Positions 11,390 to 22,894 are shown, counted from the first letter of the stretch. The stretch: 42,699 nucleotides of DNA from Chara braunii (GCA_003427395.1 BFEA01000126.1:373741-416439); one strand, 5' to 3'. Program-made: numbers and translations. The notes: generated by a model from the sequence alone, not told the origin.

Positions 11390-12301
11390 CTACCGATGTC
11401 CCCACGTCCCTTTTGAACCAAACTCGTATAAGGCATTCATAGACGACCCGAAAACAAGGGTTTGTGGCTGTCCCTTCGTCGCCACCCCCCAAAACACCGA
11501 AATGTTATTCATCCTTACAAACCTACAGGCACCCGCCAAGGACTTACCGATGGCGTCACGCACACAACATGTCACTTGCTCTACCTCATGCCACTTATGA
11601 ACCTCATCAAGTCGAATGGCAATATCCAAATCGGATTGTCCGTTCTCGTACAGAAGGCGCAAATTCCCCATGCTGCGACCATAGACTCTCAGGTGGTTGC
11701 AAGAAACTAGCACTACAACGTCTACCAAAGTCCGCTTTCGGTTTGAACATGCCACACACAACACTCTGCAGAAGTCGGAACAGGCCACAGACAACCGTAT
11801 GCAACAATATGACACATCTTTTGGCTGTACCCCAGCACCACGCAGCGGATATACTTCCGAAAACAGATTGTAGGATGCACAGTCCAACAACTCTTGTTTC
11901 AAGTCTGCAGACCACACCCGTGGTGACCTCGTTACGTTGTCTAGGCGAAGGTAAAACCTGTTATTCTCTTCCTGCCTGAGCGCGGCGTGCAGGGACGGAA
12001 GTTGCCTGACACCAATGGCATAATGAGGTACTTTGATCATACTTCCCTACTCCATCACGGAAGCAAATTTGTAGTCCTTATGCCATGGGCATTTCCTTGC
12101 CAAGATGGCTCTATCCCATTCTGCCTTGGACCACGTATCGATAGGCTTGTCAAAGAAGGGGACGACGGTCATCCACAGGTCGTTTTCGGTATTGCCTCCC
12201 GAACCATGGAATCCGCATGCACAAGGGTGAATGGGACATGCATAATCATGCCGATGGTCCGTGACTCCTGTCGCACTCCCTACACAAGACGTGAAATGCA
12301 A
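11390..12301 (-). pseudogene. Gene A, orphan protein family, left copy (one stop)
   Basis: This is a homologue of the + strand frame at 25797-26600; I do not recognise the family. Matching blocks are TVVPFFDKPIDTWSKAEWD / TVVPCMDAHLDDWGECHWD, CPWHKDYKFASVME / CPWASQYKFANMLE, PLRGAGVQPKDVSYCC / LLRGHGISPRAVSYCC, and FGSSMNALYEFGS / YGSSLNALFGFGS. A single in-frame TAG (12047-12049) interrupts it where the other copy has Phe. The upstream part (about residues 5-35) is Cys/His-rich (CPIHPCACGFHGSGG), which could bind zinc. A splice acceptor-like TTGTGTAG precedes it. The gene is about 340 bp downstream of the DUF7869 pseudogene on the same strand. Its conservation in two copies shows it is a real gene family; its function is unknown. 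Confidence 0.75.
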
Positions 12302-12479
12302 ACAAAATGAAAATGAAATATCGAAATAGTAGAAAAATCGCCTTCATGATGAACTTGACTTACGAAAATTGTTGAACCATCACCAACCATTTAAAAAAAT
12401 TAAACCGTAGTCCGTGGACAAAATTCGCTACGCAAAATCATTGCAACAATAATATGCTCCATTCTGAATTCTCGTCCCT

Positions 12480-12687
12480 TCAAACAGTTATTTTACAAAA
12501 ATCTCACTCCCCCACTCTATCGGCCGGACGTGCACTAATCGCTCTTGTCCCCTCCATCTACACCCCCTTCACCAGATGGACCTCAAACAGTTATTTTACA
12601 AAAATCTACCTCCCCCACTCTATCGGGCGGACGTGCACTAATCGCTCTTGTCCCCTCCATCTACACTCCCTTCACCAGACGGACCTT
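12480..12687 (+). repeat. 103-bp tandem duplication
   Basis: Two nearly identical copies lie head to tail (12480-12582 and 12583-about 12687), each beginning TCAAACAGTTATTTTAC and containing CACTCTATCGG. On the minus strand the duplication covers the last codons and the stop of the DUF7869-type pseudogene, so the Gly/Glu/Ser/Asp-rich tail coding and its stop are repeated downstream. The copies differ at only a few bases, so the event is recent relative to the decay of the gene. Confidence 0.9.
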
Positions 12688-15634
12688 CACCATATGGACT
12701 CAGATCAAGAAGTGCAGCTTCAGCATTCAGTCGAACACTGGAAGGAATGACAAGTCCAGTTGTGAATGGTCTTGTACCACGGACCGGTCTCTCCCAACCA
12801 AAAGCGATCGAGTCAGCATCCTGCCATTGTGTCTGGTCAGTCATTTTCCATCGTTTTTCCCATGCGTTCTCATACAGTTGTTNGAGCGACTTTGCTCTCC
12901 CAGTCGGCACCCAATATTCCACTAACACTTGATTATAATTTTGCGAATTACAATCAACAACCACCCGAGAAAGAGCTTTGCNCACCCAGATTGGCACACC
13001 GCTGGACAGATCATCGTCGGAGGGGCGAAGGATAAGAAAAGTGCCCACGTCGACATGCACGAGGGGGTCGAAACTAGTCTTCGGGCAATTTTTTCTTCGT
13101 CCAACAAACAGCGGTTCGCTGGCATCGTCGATGTTGACACTGTGAGGAGAAGGTTGTTGATCGATTTCGAGCAACCGTGGTCATGGCCAAAAACTTCCCT
13201 GGGGTTGTGAGGACAACCCGTTGGCGATGATCTCACCGCAATGTTTGATAACCTCCTCCTAATAACACAAAGTTGTTTCTCTCCTACTCACCTCATGGTC
13301 ATTGTAAGTGCACCACGTCGACCGCCTACTCTCCAACAACTCGCGGAATCGAACAACATCATTTTCGCCATTCAAATAGTCATTTCGAGGAAGGGGTTGC
13401 ACATGAGGCGGGTCAAACGGCCACGAAGGACCAGCATAACTTTCATCGGGGTTTTGATTGAACCAAAAAATCGGACCTTCCTCGGGCAACCATTCTTCGT
13501 CATCGCAAAACTCCTTGTACAACATGCCCGGACTATCTCCAACCATCAAAAATTTAAGCAAGTGCGGTTTTGAAATACCAGTAATGTCTGACACAACGCA
13601 CGGGTCCACCATACTAATCCAATCTTCCATCGTATCGAGGAAAATACATTTGGGAGGCTTTTTGTGGGATTGCTTTATGATCTCGAAGAGCGCGTCCATA
13701 GTATAAGCGTCTACGTCTTTCAATTTCTTCGAGAAAACGCTGAAAGTAGCGTCAACGTGTGTATGGGTGTGTCCCACCAGCATGAAACCTATTTCTACCT
13801 CTTCAAAAACTTCGAACTTAACCAACAGTGCAGCCAGAGCACATATGTACTTGTTCTTGTTTTCCCGCCAACAATTATCTACTTAAATGCGCAAAAACCG
13901 TGGCAGTGGCGTCCCGCTCCCTTGAATTTCGACAAGGGTTCTCATAACACAAGTAGCGACCGTGTTGGAATCGTGTTTGAAATACGAAAACCACGTGTAC
14001 ACATATATACTAGGGTCTGTGCCGTGTGCAATGACGCCTGTCAGATTAGTCTTCATCATCATCTCATACCTAAGTGCTTTCGAGTAGTTCGCTTGACCAA
14101 TATGGGGGATAGTTGTTTTCTTCTGGTCCATGATGTCAATGATGAGACACAAACACTCGTTCGGATGAACCATGGAATTAGTTTTCGCTCGACTGTAATC
14201 CAATCTGTGTTCAAATTGCCTCCTTTGGTGTGCTTTCATATCCTCTTGAGCACGTTCTCGATCTCGAGGAAGAGCAACGTATTGTATATGTTCCTTCAGT
14301 TCATGACAGATGGCGCACTTCGTGAACGTGTTAGATTGCGTGAGGGAAACCTGGAAAAAGTGTTTCCGCCACAACTTATAAAAGTTGGACTCAGACACGA
14401 CATTGAGGCCAGCGGCCAGAAAGTCGGATTTGATGGACTCATAAATTGATCTCTTCGTGAAAGCAGTCGGGAGTCGAAGCTTTGGTCTGGAAACCCCACC
14501 TTGGTTAGCCACCTCATTCGGCATGCTATCCGCATGACACTTGATGACAGTTCTCATGCTGGCAAGCATGGCGACCGTTTTATTGGTTGACCTATATTTT
14601 CCCGTCAGGCCATGCTCGGAATGCACGTAGTGATTGTCGAAACGCTTTTTGTAGCTGTAAAATGTATTACGCGAGACACCGAGTACATTGCAGTACGCCC
14701 TGATGCACATTGAACGTTCCAACTCCACAGGGCGGACACGTTTCTATCCACTCTCATTTACTGTGAAATCCTTAATACTTTTCATCCACCACTCAGCTCG
14801 CTCTCCCGGACTCTTACTGTACAGTCCTTGTCTAACCTTTCACACTTCCTCAGGCAACACGTCGTAACAACATCGAGCCTTGCAACATGACATGTCGCAC
14901 ACCATGAGCAATCTTTTTTCGGACAACATGTTTCTCGCTCTTTTATACTGTTCTTTCGTCCTAGCGTTCCTATTAGCCATGCAATACCTTCGTCTTTCGT
15001 CTGGCAGAGGTGCGGGCAAAATCTGCAATATCGCCCTTCTCTCTGCATCACCCCCACCAGACGATTCCGACCCAGACTGGCTGTGACTTGGAATCACATC
15101 ATCACTTCACATATGCGTTGGACTCGCCCGTGCTGTGGAAAGCTCCTCCGAAGAATAGTCGGTGGCAACCAAGTTCGTAGTACTGCAGGTAGCGCGAAGC
15201 AAAGGTCCACTGGAATAGGACCGTTGTCTAGACGAGTAATCAGTGGCCACCAACCGCTCACTCTCGTCATTAGACGATGCGTAAGAAACACCCATCGGCA
15301 CGCAACTGCTGTGCGCCGAAGCTGTGGGGTGCACCTCGCCAGGAATGTGGAACTCTATCCGGGAGGTAGACGGTTTTTTGACCGCGGACGTTGTTGCCAA
15401 TTCTGTAGGCAGTTGGATGCAACCTCCAAAGCTCTCACGAAAAGCGAGATTTCATTTTCTGGGGAAATCCGCAGCTGATTGTTGGAACGACGAACTGTTC
15501 GAAGAGGTCGTCGGGGCCAACTCCAGGTGTTGTAGCTGGCAATGCAAGTCGATGGCTTGTTCAGTTTCCATAGCCCGGTTCATGCGGCCGTTCGCCGAGC
15601 GTTCTTCGGCGCCGTCATGCAACCGTCGGTGCAC
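12638..15634 (-). pseudogene. DUF7869-type, probably DDE/RNase H-like transposase-like gene, decayed
   Basis: One reading frame runs from 15634 to 12638 and is cut by stops at 15452 (TGA), 15107 (TGA), 14840 (TGA), 14744 (TAG), 13883 (TAA), 13259 (TAG) and 13181 (TGA). Domain order: a Ser/Thr-rich N terminus; MANRNARTKEQYKRARNML; a small Cys block; a helix-turn-helix-like stretch CNVLGVSRNTFYSYKKRF; LCLIIDIMDQKKTTIPHIG; VDNCWRENKNKY; and GFMLVGHTHTHVDATFS. The last three fit the DUF7869 family and place acidic residues as a D, D, D/E-type active site would (my inference). A C-terminal part with VLVEYWVPTG follows. The TAA at 13883 replaces the Gln expected before VDN. The 33 nt at 13259-13291 begin GTGAGT and end TTATTAG, so that stop could lie in a tiny intron. 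Two N bases occur at 12883 and 12982. Confidence 0.75.
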
Positions 15635-15769
15635 CGGATGCGATTCCGGTCAGCGCAATGGATTATTCTCTCTTGTGCGGGTCGAACGGGTCATTCGAAT
15701 TCGTGTCCACACCCTGCAAAACAGCGGAGCAAACTGTAAGCACAGTCTGATTTACGCGTTGAGAGCACA

Positions 15770-18463
15770 AAGTTCGCCGGGATCCGAATTTGGCGGGTGC
15801 AGGAGTAGCAAGGAACCTGTTTTTGCGCGACTTGTGTCAGTGGAAGGTAGCGCCAATGGGTGCACAAAAGGAAGGCTCTGTTGTCGGTGAACGATAGCAC
15901 GCGCAGAACAAAGGGTAGTGGTGGATGCACCACCACACGATTCGGCGTAGCGTGACCCCAAACAGACCCCTATAAACACCGATTCTCACCATCGTCTAAG
16001 CGAGCTAGTGTGGTGTTCCATTAGCTGGCACTAGTGCAATAGCGACCCCCGATTCGCGCGCCAGGAACGTCGACGTGCGACAGCGCGAACCGGACAGCAC
16101 GCAGAAACACAAGCATGTCTACGTCAAGACTCTGCACACCGCGACGGTCAAAACCCTTGGGGGGCAGAAAAGATCGTGGGTGCGAAAAATTGCTCGCCTT
16201 TTGAAATGCCCTTGAAGGGGTTTATGGGGGTTGCCGACGGTGACAACGGTCGTGTCCCTTATTTTCGGCAACCCCCATGAACCCCTTCAAGGGCATTTAA
16301 GAGGGAGAGCAATTTTTCGCACCCGCAGTCCTCTCTCAATCAACTCACAGTCAAAGCTCCAGGCGCCATGCGGAGGACGGATAGATTTGCGCCGATCCTG
16401 AAAGTCCGCCAGGATCCGAACTTGGCGGATTTGCCTGCAGCGAGTAACAGGTTTTCGCGAGGCTGCAGGTATTGGAACGGGTGGATGGCGTTTGCACAGA
16501 AGCAGGCGATGCTCGGCCGCACCGCATATCGGGGGGTCGATAAACGAAGATCCACGGCACACCGGAAATGCACCCGGCCAGTGACACCGTCGTCAACCCA
16601 ATAAACCCCTTTGAAAGCAACTCACAAGGCGAGCACTTTTCCGCACTACCAGGCCGCCGGCATTGGAGACGGACTGGGCAGTCCAAGCTGTTGAAAATAA
16701 CGGTGAGATTCACGGGGAGCCTCTAAGTTCGCTGGGATCCGAATCAGGCGGGTGCAGGAGTAGCAAGGAACCTGTTTTCGCGCGGCTTGTGTCAGTGGAA
16801 GGTAGCGCCAGCGGGTGCACACAAGAAACGCTATGGTTGGTCGAACAGAAGGAAGGCTCTGCTGTCGGTGAACGATAGCACGCGCAGAACAAAGGGTAGT
16901 GGTGGATGCGCTACCACACAATTCGGCGCAGCGCGACCCGAAACTGACCCCCATAAACTCGATTCTCACCATCGTCCAAGCGAGCTCGTGCAGTTTTCCA
17001 TTCACAGGTACTAGCGCAAGAGATTATCGAACTCGGACATCCCCACTGCATAGACAAGAAAAATGTAGAAAAGGATGAAAGATCCCCCCTTCAACCCTTC
17101 CAAACATTGATTCGGCCAGTCCTGAAGGCGACCCCCGATTCTGCGACAAGACTCCGCACACTGCGACGGTAAAAAATCTTGGGGGGCAACAAAGATCGTG
17201 GGCGCGAAAAATTGCTTGCCTTCATAAATCCCCTCGAAGGGGTTAATGTGGCTTGCCGGCGGTGACAATGGTCGTGCCCCTTATTTTCGGCAACCCCCAT
17301 GAACCCCTTGAAGGGCATTTAAGAGGGCGAGCAATTTCTCGCACCCACAGTCCTGTCGCAATCAACTCACACTCGAAGCTCCAGGCGCCACGCAAAGGAC
17401 AGATAGATTCGCGTCGATCCTCAAAGCCCGCCAGGATCCGAACCTTGTGGATTCGCCTGCATTTGTAACGGGTGAATGGCATTTGCACAGAAGCAGGCGT
17501 TGCTCGGGCGCACCGCATTTTGGGGCGCCGATGAACGAAGATCTACGGCACACCGGAAATGGACCCGGCCAGCGACACAGTCGTCAACCCCAATAAACAA
17601 CTTTCAAGGCAACTTACAAGGCGAGCAATTTTGCGCAATACCAGGCCGCCGGCATTGAAGACGGACGGAGAAGTCCAAGCCGTTGAAAACAACGGTCAGA
17701 TTCATGTTGCGCCTCGAAGTCCTCCGGGATCCGAATTTGGCCTGTGCTGGAGTAGCAAGGAACCTGTTTTTGCGCGGCCGATGTCAGTGGAACGGAGCGC
17801 CAGCGGGTGCACACAAGGAACGCCATGCTAGGCCGCACAGAAGAAAGGCTCTGCCGCTCTCGAGCTGTCGTTGAACATCAGCACGCGCAGAGCAAAGGGC
17901 AGCGGTGGATGCACCACCACAAAATCGGGCGCAGCTCGACCCCAAACTGACCCCTAGTGCAAGAGTTCATCGAGATCGGACATCCCAACCGCGCAGACAA
18001 GAAAAATGTAGAAACTGACGAAAGACCCCCCTGCAACCCTTCGAAGCCCCAATTCGGCCAGTCGACAAGGCGACCCCCAATTCGCGGGCCGGTAACGTCT
18101 ACGTGCGAAAGCGCGAACCGGAAACCACGCAGAAACACGAGCATGTGTGCGACAAGAATCCGCGCACCGGGACGGTCAAAACCCTCTGGGGGCAACAAAG
18201 ATCGACGGCACACAGAGAAGGGACACGGCCGCTATCACCGTCGGCAACCCCCTCAAACCCCTCGAAGGGCATCTCAGAAGATGAGCAATTTTTCGCACCC
18301 ATAGTCCTCGCGCAATCAACTCACACTTGAAGCTCCAGGCCTCATGCGAGCACTTTTGCGTGCCCGGAGGCCTCTGGTAATCAGAACACACTCGACAGTC
18401 GTGGCCGTCAAAAACGGCGGTTAAATTTACGCGAGACCTCAAAGTCCGCCGGGATCCGAACTT
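15770..18463 (+). repeat. Three ~1-kb tandem repeat units, two palindromic sites each
   Basis: Related units start near 15770, 16725 and 17717 (spacings 955 and 992 bp). Each carries a first site (15770-15791, 16725-16746, 17717-17738) followed by GTGCAGGAGTAGCAAGGAACC or a close variant, then a second site 630-725 bp later (16402-16423, 17424-17445, 18442-18463). All six match, exactly or with a few changes, the 22-nt palindrome with arms AAGT(T/C)CG and CGAACTT around CCGGGATC. A 60-bp block (GGCAACCCCCATGAACCCC, then GAGCAATTTTTCGCACCC) recurs near 16265, 16589, 17287, 17582 and 18240, and inverted near 16150-16237 and 17161-17258. There is no coding evidence. Confidence 0.85.
16204..16298. 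repeat. Long inverted repeat (34-bp arms)
   Basis: The arms 16204-16237 and 16265-16298 are complementary over 34 bp with one mismatch and enclose a 27-nt loop. The transcript of either strand would fold into a strong hairpin. A decayed equivalent sits one unit later at about 17226-17320, and only the right arm survives near 18240-18275. It could be a foldback element, or the junction of two head-to-head repeat copies. Confidence 0.9.
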
Positions 18464-18901
18464 GGCGCTTGCTGGACTGGCCAGGAACCGGTTTGCGCTG
18501 GGGACGACGGATATTTGGATGACCGGTGTGGAATTGCACAGAAGGAACGCTAGGCTTGGCTGCATGTTCACGGAGGCCCTGCTGCTGCTCACAAGTGTTT
18601 GTTCCAACAGAACACGCAGAACAAAAATGGTCGTCGCAGGTGCACTACGTCGGAAATTGGCGCAGCGCGGCCCCCAATAGACCCCCATGGACGTCGATTC
18701 TCCTCATCGACGAAGCGAGCACTTGAGGCGATCCAGTCGCAAATGTTGCCATCCTTGATGAAAATAACTGCAAGCACAAAAAAAAAAAATGAGCACGGTT
18801 GGTGGACCCCCGATTAGTACCGCAGACAAGGCGAGCTCGCAGTCGGGCAATGGCAGGTTCCACAATGAGGTTCATGGGACCACGTACGGGTGCCAACCAC
18901 G

Positions 18902-19460
18902 AAGTCCGCCCGGATCCGAACTTCAGATTGGTTGCCGCGTTCGACCGGGAGCATTAAACACTTTGTTTTTGCTGGGGTCCCGTTGGTAGGACTTTTTTTT
19001 TTTGCGGCAACGCCAACGAAAGAACAGTCATACAACCAGGACTCTGAAAAGATCCATGCAAACCGTAAGCATCTTATTTCAGCAAGGCGGTCGAAACAAC
19101 AATAATCATCCAAGCAGCCCGCGACTTCGCATGCTGCAGATTGCAAGTCCGCCGGGATCCGAACTTCGTCGCACGCTGAAAACTGGCATGGCGTTATGAA
19201 CTATCGACCCCAAGCCCAAAAAATGGGAACTGTGTCCCGCAAAACGTTGTCATCAGGGCAACCCGGGATGGCATTGTGACTGCGAACGCGAAACCAACAA
19301 CCGGCGAAAAAATGGGAAATTCGGATCTCGGCAAACTACAGCAATCATGCACTATTTTCGCACCTGTGCGTGCTCTCCCTGCGGCCGCGCGACGGCATCA
19401 GATTGCTGCTTTCGCGAGAGCACTGCGCATGATTGTTGTAGTTCGCCGGGATCCGAACTT
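18902..19460 (+). repeat. Three palindrome-family sites outside the tandem units
   Basis: Sites lie at 18902-18923, 19145-19166 and 19439-19460, spaced 243 and 294 bp, all in the same orientation as those of the ~1-kb units. The site at 19145 matches the consensus exactly in its AAGTCCG form. The surrounding DNA has no recognisable gene. These sites extend the cluster toward 19.5 kb. Confidence 0.85.
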
Positions 19461-19469
19461 CCCATCTCG

Positions 19470-20276
19470 CCAGGCAACCACAAGCCACGCGCCGTTTTTC
19501 GTTTCGCTGTTGTTGGTTTCGAGCTTGCGGTGACAATGGCGACCCCCCTTGCCCCGATGACTGAGACGTTTCCCGGAGGCGGCCAGATTGTTCGTTACTG
19601 AACCAGGCCATGTTTTCGTGTCGAGGTTGTCGTCACGAAACAAGCGGCGCTCACGCCGAAGAAACGCCATCGTCATTGCAGCGAGCGGCGCAGGCGTTCT
19701 CCATCGCGCGCACGCAACGTGTGCATTCTTCGTTCTGGAGCCCGCAGATGTTGCGCGCACAGTCCTGGCATTTGTCGTGCGGAATGCAATATCGCATCCC
19801 TCACGACCAGCGCTAGGAGCGCGCACTCAACATCCATGGCCTCTATGGTGGATCATGTGCACGTTGTGTGCGGGGGATGGAGACGACAGCAGCTCTCCCG
19901 AGATTGACGCCATAGTTTCTTCGGGGAGGGAGGCTCAAGTGTTGCGGCGAGAACACGAACACGGAACGACGACCCCCTCCTGTTTATGAATACCTTACCT
20001 CTCACTGCACGCCACGTGGACGGCGAACATCCTTCCCACCGTGGCCACCGCGCGACTCTTAGTACCAACAGCGGTCGCGCGCAGCCCATGTGTCTCCTTT
20101 GTGATAACCAACCTCTAATCTCTTTGTCGAGAACAGCAAACGAGCGAGGGAAGTGTTTCGAAGGGGTTTCGTGTTCCGCTGGGAACAGGCGATTTCGTGT
20201 TTGCCTCGACCACGTGGGAGTGGTTTGCAATGTCCAGCTTGTGATCAACGACATTTTTCTTCAATGCCAAGCCAAA
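19470..20276. other. GC-rich stretch with no recognised gene
   Basis: Open frames of up to about 140 codons occur on both strands, but they overlap each other in high-GC sequence and carry no motif that I recognise. I regard them as chance frames. Confidence 0.5.
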
Positions 20277-21046
20277 CAAGAATCGTGGGGGCGGTCGCGT
20301 GGAACGAATGAGAGAGAAGCAGAACGGGACACGCAAACCGTGTGCCCCGATGTCCACGTCATCCGTTCCCGCCGTCCCATGCACTTGCGACACGTGGCAC
20401 GACAAGATGATAATGATGACGGCGGTGATGAACACGATGATGGTGACGATTGCGGTGGTGATGTTGATCTGGGTGACGATGTCGCTGGCGCTGATGACGA
20501 TGTTGATGACGATGATGATGTCGATGATGACGTTCGTGATGATGATGTTTGTGATGACGACGATGATGATGATGACGATGATGACGACGATGATGATGAT
20601 GTTGATGATGGCGATGACAACGAAGAGGACGATGGTGGTGATTTTGATGACGGCGACGATGTCGCTGATGATGATGATGTTGTTGATGACGTTGATGATG
20701 TTGATGATGATGTCGATGATGATGACAATGTTGATGACGTTGCCGAGGTTGATGATGATGTTGTTGATGATGATGATGATGCTGATGATGATGATGATGA
20801 TCACGATGACAATGATGGTGATGATGATGATGATCATGAAGATGATTACGCTGATGGTGGTGGCGATGATGATGGTGATGATGGGGGCGATGATGATGAT
20901 GATGATGATGATGGCAAGCAAGGATCACGGGGCTGCTCGCGAGGAAAGAACGAGCAGGAATCAGAAGGGGACACAGAAACCATGTGGCCCAATATCACCG
21001 ACATCCTTTCCCTCCGTCCCCGCAACTTGAAACAGGTGGCGAGACG
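20277..21046 (+). repeat. GAT/GAC microsatellite flanked by 128-bp direct repeats
   Basis: A roughly 510-bp trinucleotide array (about 20405-20914) of GAT, GAC and related triplets lies between two diverged direct repeats (about 20277-20404 and 20919-21046). The flanks are recognisable by CAAGAATCG / CAAGGATCA, GGGACACGCAAACC / GGGACACAGAAACC and CACGTGGCACG / CAGGTGGCGAG. One frame (19986-21275) reads poly-Asp with related flanks TNEREAERDTQT and KNEQESEGDTET. A coding origin cannot be excluded. The same array gives poly-Met/Thr, His or Ser/Ile in other frames, so I treat it as a repeat. Confidence 0.85.
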
Positions 21047-22320
21047 CGGCCGCTCCCATGGGCCGGCAAACATGCCTGACACGTGGGCAGGCAAAACAAC
21101 ACTTTACCTTGAAGAGGGCACAACGCACAGGATGGCGCTGCTCTTTGACGGCTCAGAGTTCTTCGAGGAGGCGCAGTTCTTCGAGGAGGCGCAGTTCTTC
21201 GACGACGGCGAAGCGCACACGATGGCGCAACTGTTCGACCAGGGCTCAGCGCAAACAGCGGTGGCCACTTGCTGACGCAGGACGCAGAGACGAGATGTCG
21301 AAGCGGAGACAACCGAACAACAGACGACAGTTGTCGACGAGAGGAAACCCCTGCGCTCACGCTCGCCGCCGCCTGGCGCAACAGCGGAGCAGAAAAGGCG
21401 ATGGAGGATGTCGCTGACGGGACGTCGAGCGCAAATGCGCTCGTAAGGCTCGAGATGCGAAAGGGCTGCCCCAGACCCGAGGCAGCAGAGCGTCAGACTG
21501 TCGTCGCACCCCATGGAAAGACCCACCCGTGTCCCCCCGCACGGCCACAGACCCCGCTCGCCAGCCAGGAGACGCGAATTGCCGCGAACCCCTCCAACCT
21601 CCCCTTTCCCCCAGCCCCCCGCCCCCCTCTCCCCTCCCGCGGTTCTCCCCCTTCACCCCTGGAAAGTACAAACCGCCCCCCGCCGACACCTGAGACCCCC
21701 TCCACCAACGCCCGCGTACCTGAAGACACGAACGCGAGGGGCCCGGAACAAGGGCCCGTTTTCCAATGACGTCCGGGAAGGGCCAGCCCGTAGGGACGTT
21801 TTTGTCACATTTCGACGCACCGGGTCCCCCTCGCGACAATTTCGACGTGCAGCCACCGTTCGATGCGTGGATCGAACAGCCGCGAGTCGGCGCGCGGACC
21901 CTGCACGGGAATCCGAAACGGAAGGCCCGAGGGGGCCTCGTGTCCCGCAGGCCTACAAATACGAGCGGCGCCCTGGGCATTGACGATGCGTTTTGCGTTT
22001 TTTGCTGGGGAAATGCTGCCCGACGGAAGCCACGCACCGCCACTGTCGTCAACAGCTGGTGCGCCATAGCTGGCACAACCATTCTTCACCGCGCACGTTT
22101 CGTGGCACCGACGCACCCCACATGCCCTCGCATGTCCCTCCGCCTACCAAGTCGCTGTCCACGTCATACTCGACGTCGCTTCTGATCTCCTTTCTCGGAA
22201 GGCGCGACCTCCACCCCACGCAGCACCCCAGCAAACGCGAAGTGCACGCCCAAAGGTGGACAGAGTGCCGTCACGACAAACGCCGGGGTTCGCGCTCATC
22301 TTCACTCGGAAGTCCCACAC
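21047..22320. other. GC-rich noncoding stretch
   Basis: A 21-bp tandem duplication (TTCGAGGAGGCGCAG...) occurs near 21164-21205. A C-rich tract occupies about 21590-21700. Many overlapping frames are open because of the base composition, but none shows a domain. No RNA gene seen. Confidence 0.5.
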
Positions 22321-22329
22321 GGTGAGTGC

Positions 22330-22750
22330 GCACGCAGTCGGGATGTATGTTTGCATGTGCGCGCGTGCGGGGGAGGTTTTTTGTGACGATATGCTCGCGC
22401 AGATCGAAAGATTTTGTGGCTGCATGTGTGCGGGTGGGNGTNTGTGTGTGTGTGTGTTTGTGTGCGATTGTGTGTTTGTGCATGCTTCATTGTGTGTGTG
22501 TGTGTGTTCGAGTGCGTGTTCCCTTGTGTTTGTGTTTGTATTAACGTTTGTGCCACACGCGCGAGGCAGGATCGTGCACGCGTCTATACCTGAGGGGCAT
22601 GTGTGTGTGGGCGCCGTGTGTCGGCGCGCGTGTGTGTGATTGTGTGTGTGTGTGTGTGTGTGCGTGTGTGTGCGTGTGTGTGCCTGTCTGTGCATATGTG
22701 TTTGCCCTTCGATTCCGCTTGTGTGTGGATGTGTGAGGATGTGTGAGGAG
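22330..22750 (+). repeat. TG-rich low-complexity tract
   Basis: Repeated TGTGTG and TGTGCG runs, densest near 22437-22550 and 22620-22690, with two N bases near 22439 and 22442. Frames across it read as Cys/Val or His/Thr repeats. It resembles the tract at the start of the window. Confidence 0.9.
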
Positions 22751-22894
22751 AGTATCAATAAACGATTGCGCTCGTGCTGTACTCAAGTGGCGAAGCACGG
22801 AAGCTCGAATCGAACACGCGGCGGCCAATAACGAAACACAACGTCATCGTGAGCACGTGCCATGCCCGATTGGTTTTGTGTGCTGTCCCAATGT

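Noticed and set aside
2448-15634. An alternative genetic code (TAA/TAG as Gln, TGA as Trp) to explain the in-frame stops
   Set aside because: All three stop codons would have to be reassigned at once. The right-hand copies of gene A, the giant gene and the protease are open and end in standard stops, so pseudogene decay is simpler.
15770-18463. A CRISPR-like or integron-like repeat array
   Set aside because: The sites are irregularly spaced by hundreds of bases inside longer tandem units, the setting is eukaryotic, and no associated proteins are present.
20115-20921. A 268-codon minus-strand frame of Ile/Val repeats resembling membrane segments
   Set aside because: It is the antisense of the GAT microsatellite; the hydrophobicity is an artefact of ATC/ATT triplets.
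19986-21275. A 429-codon open frame with a poly-Asp core
   Set aside because: The openness is produced by the GAT/GAC array, which has no stops in several frames on both strands. The flanks are a duplicated noncoding-looking segment without a known domain.
21357-22082. Long overlapping frames in the GC-rich stretch
   Set aside because: High GC lowers stop frequency. The frames overlap on both strands, are Pro/Arg/Gly-rich and have no motif.
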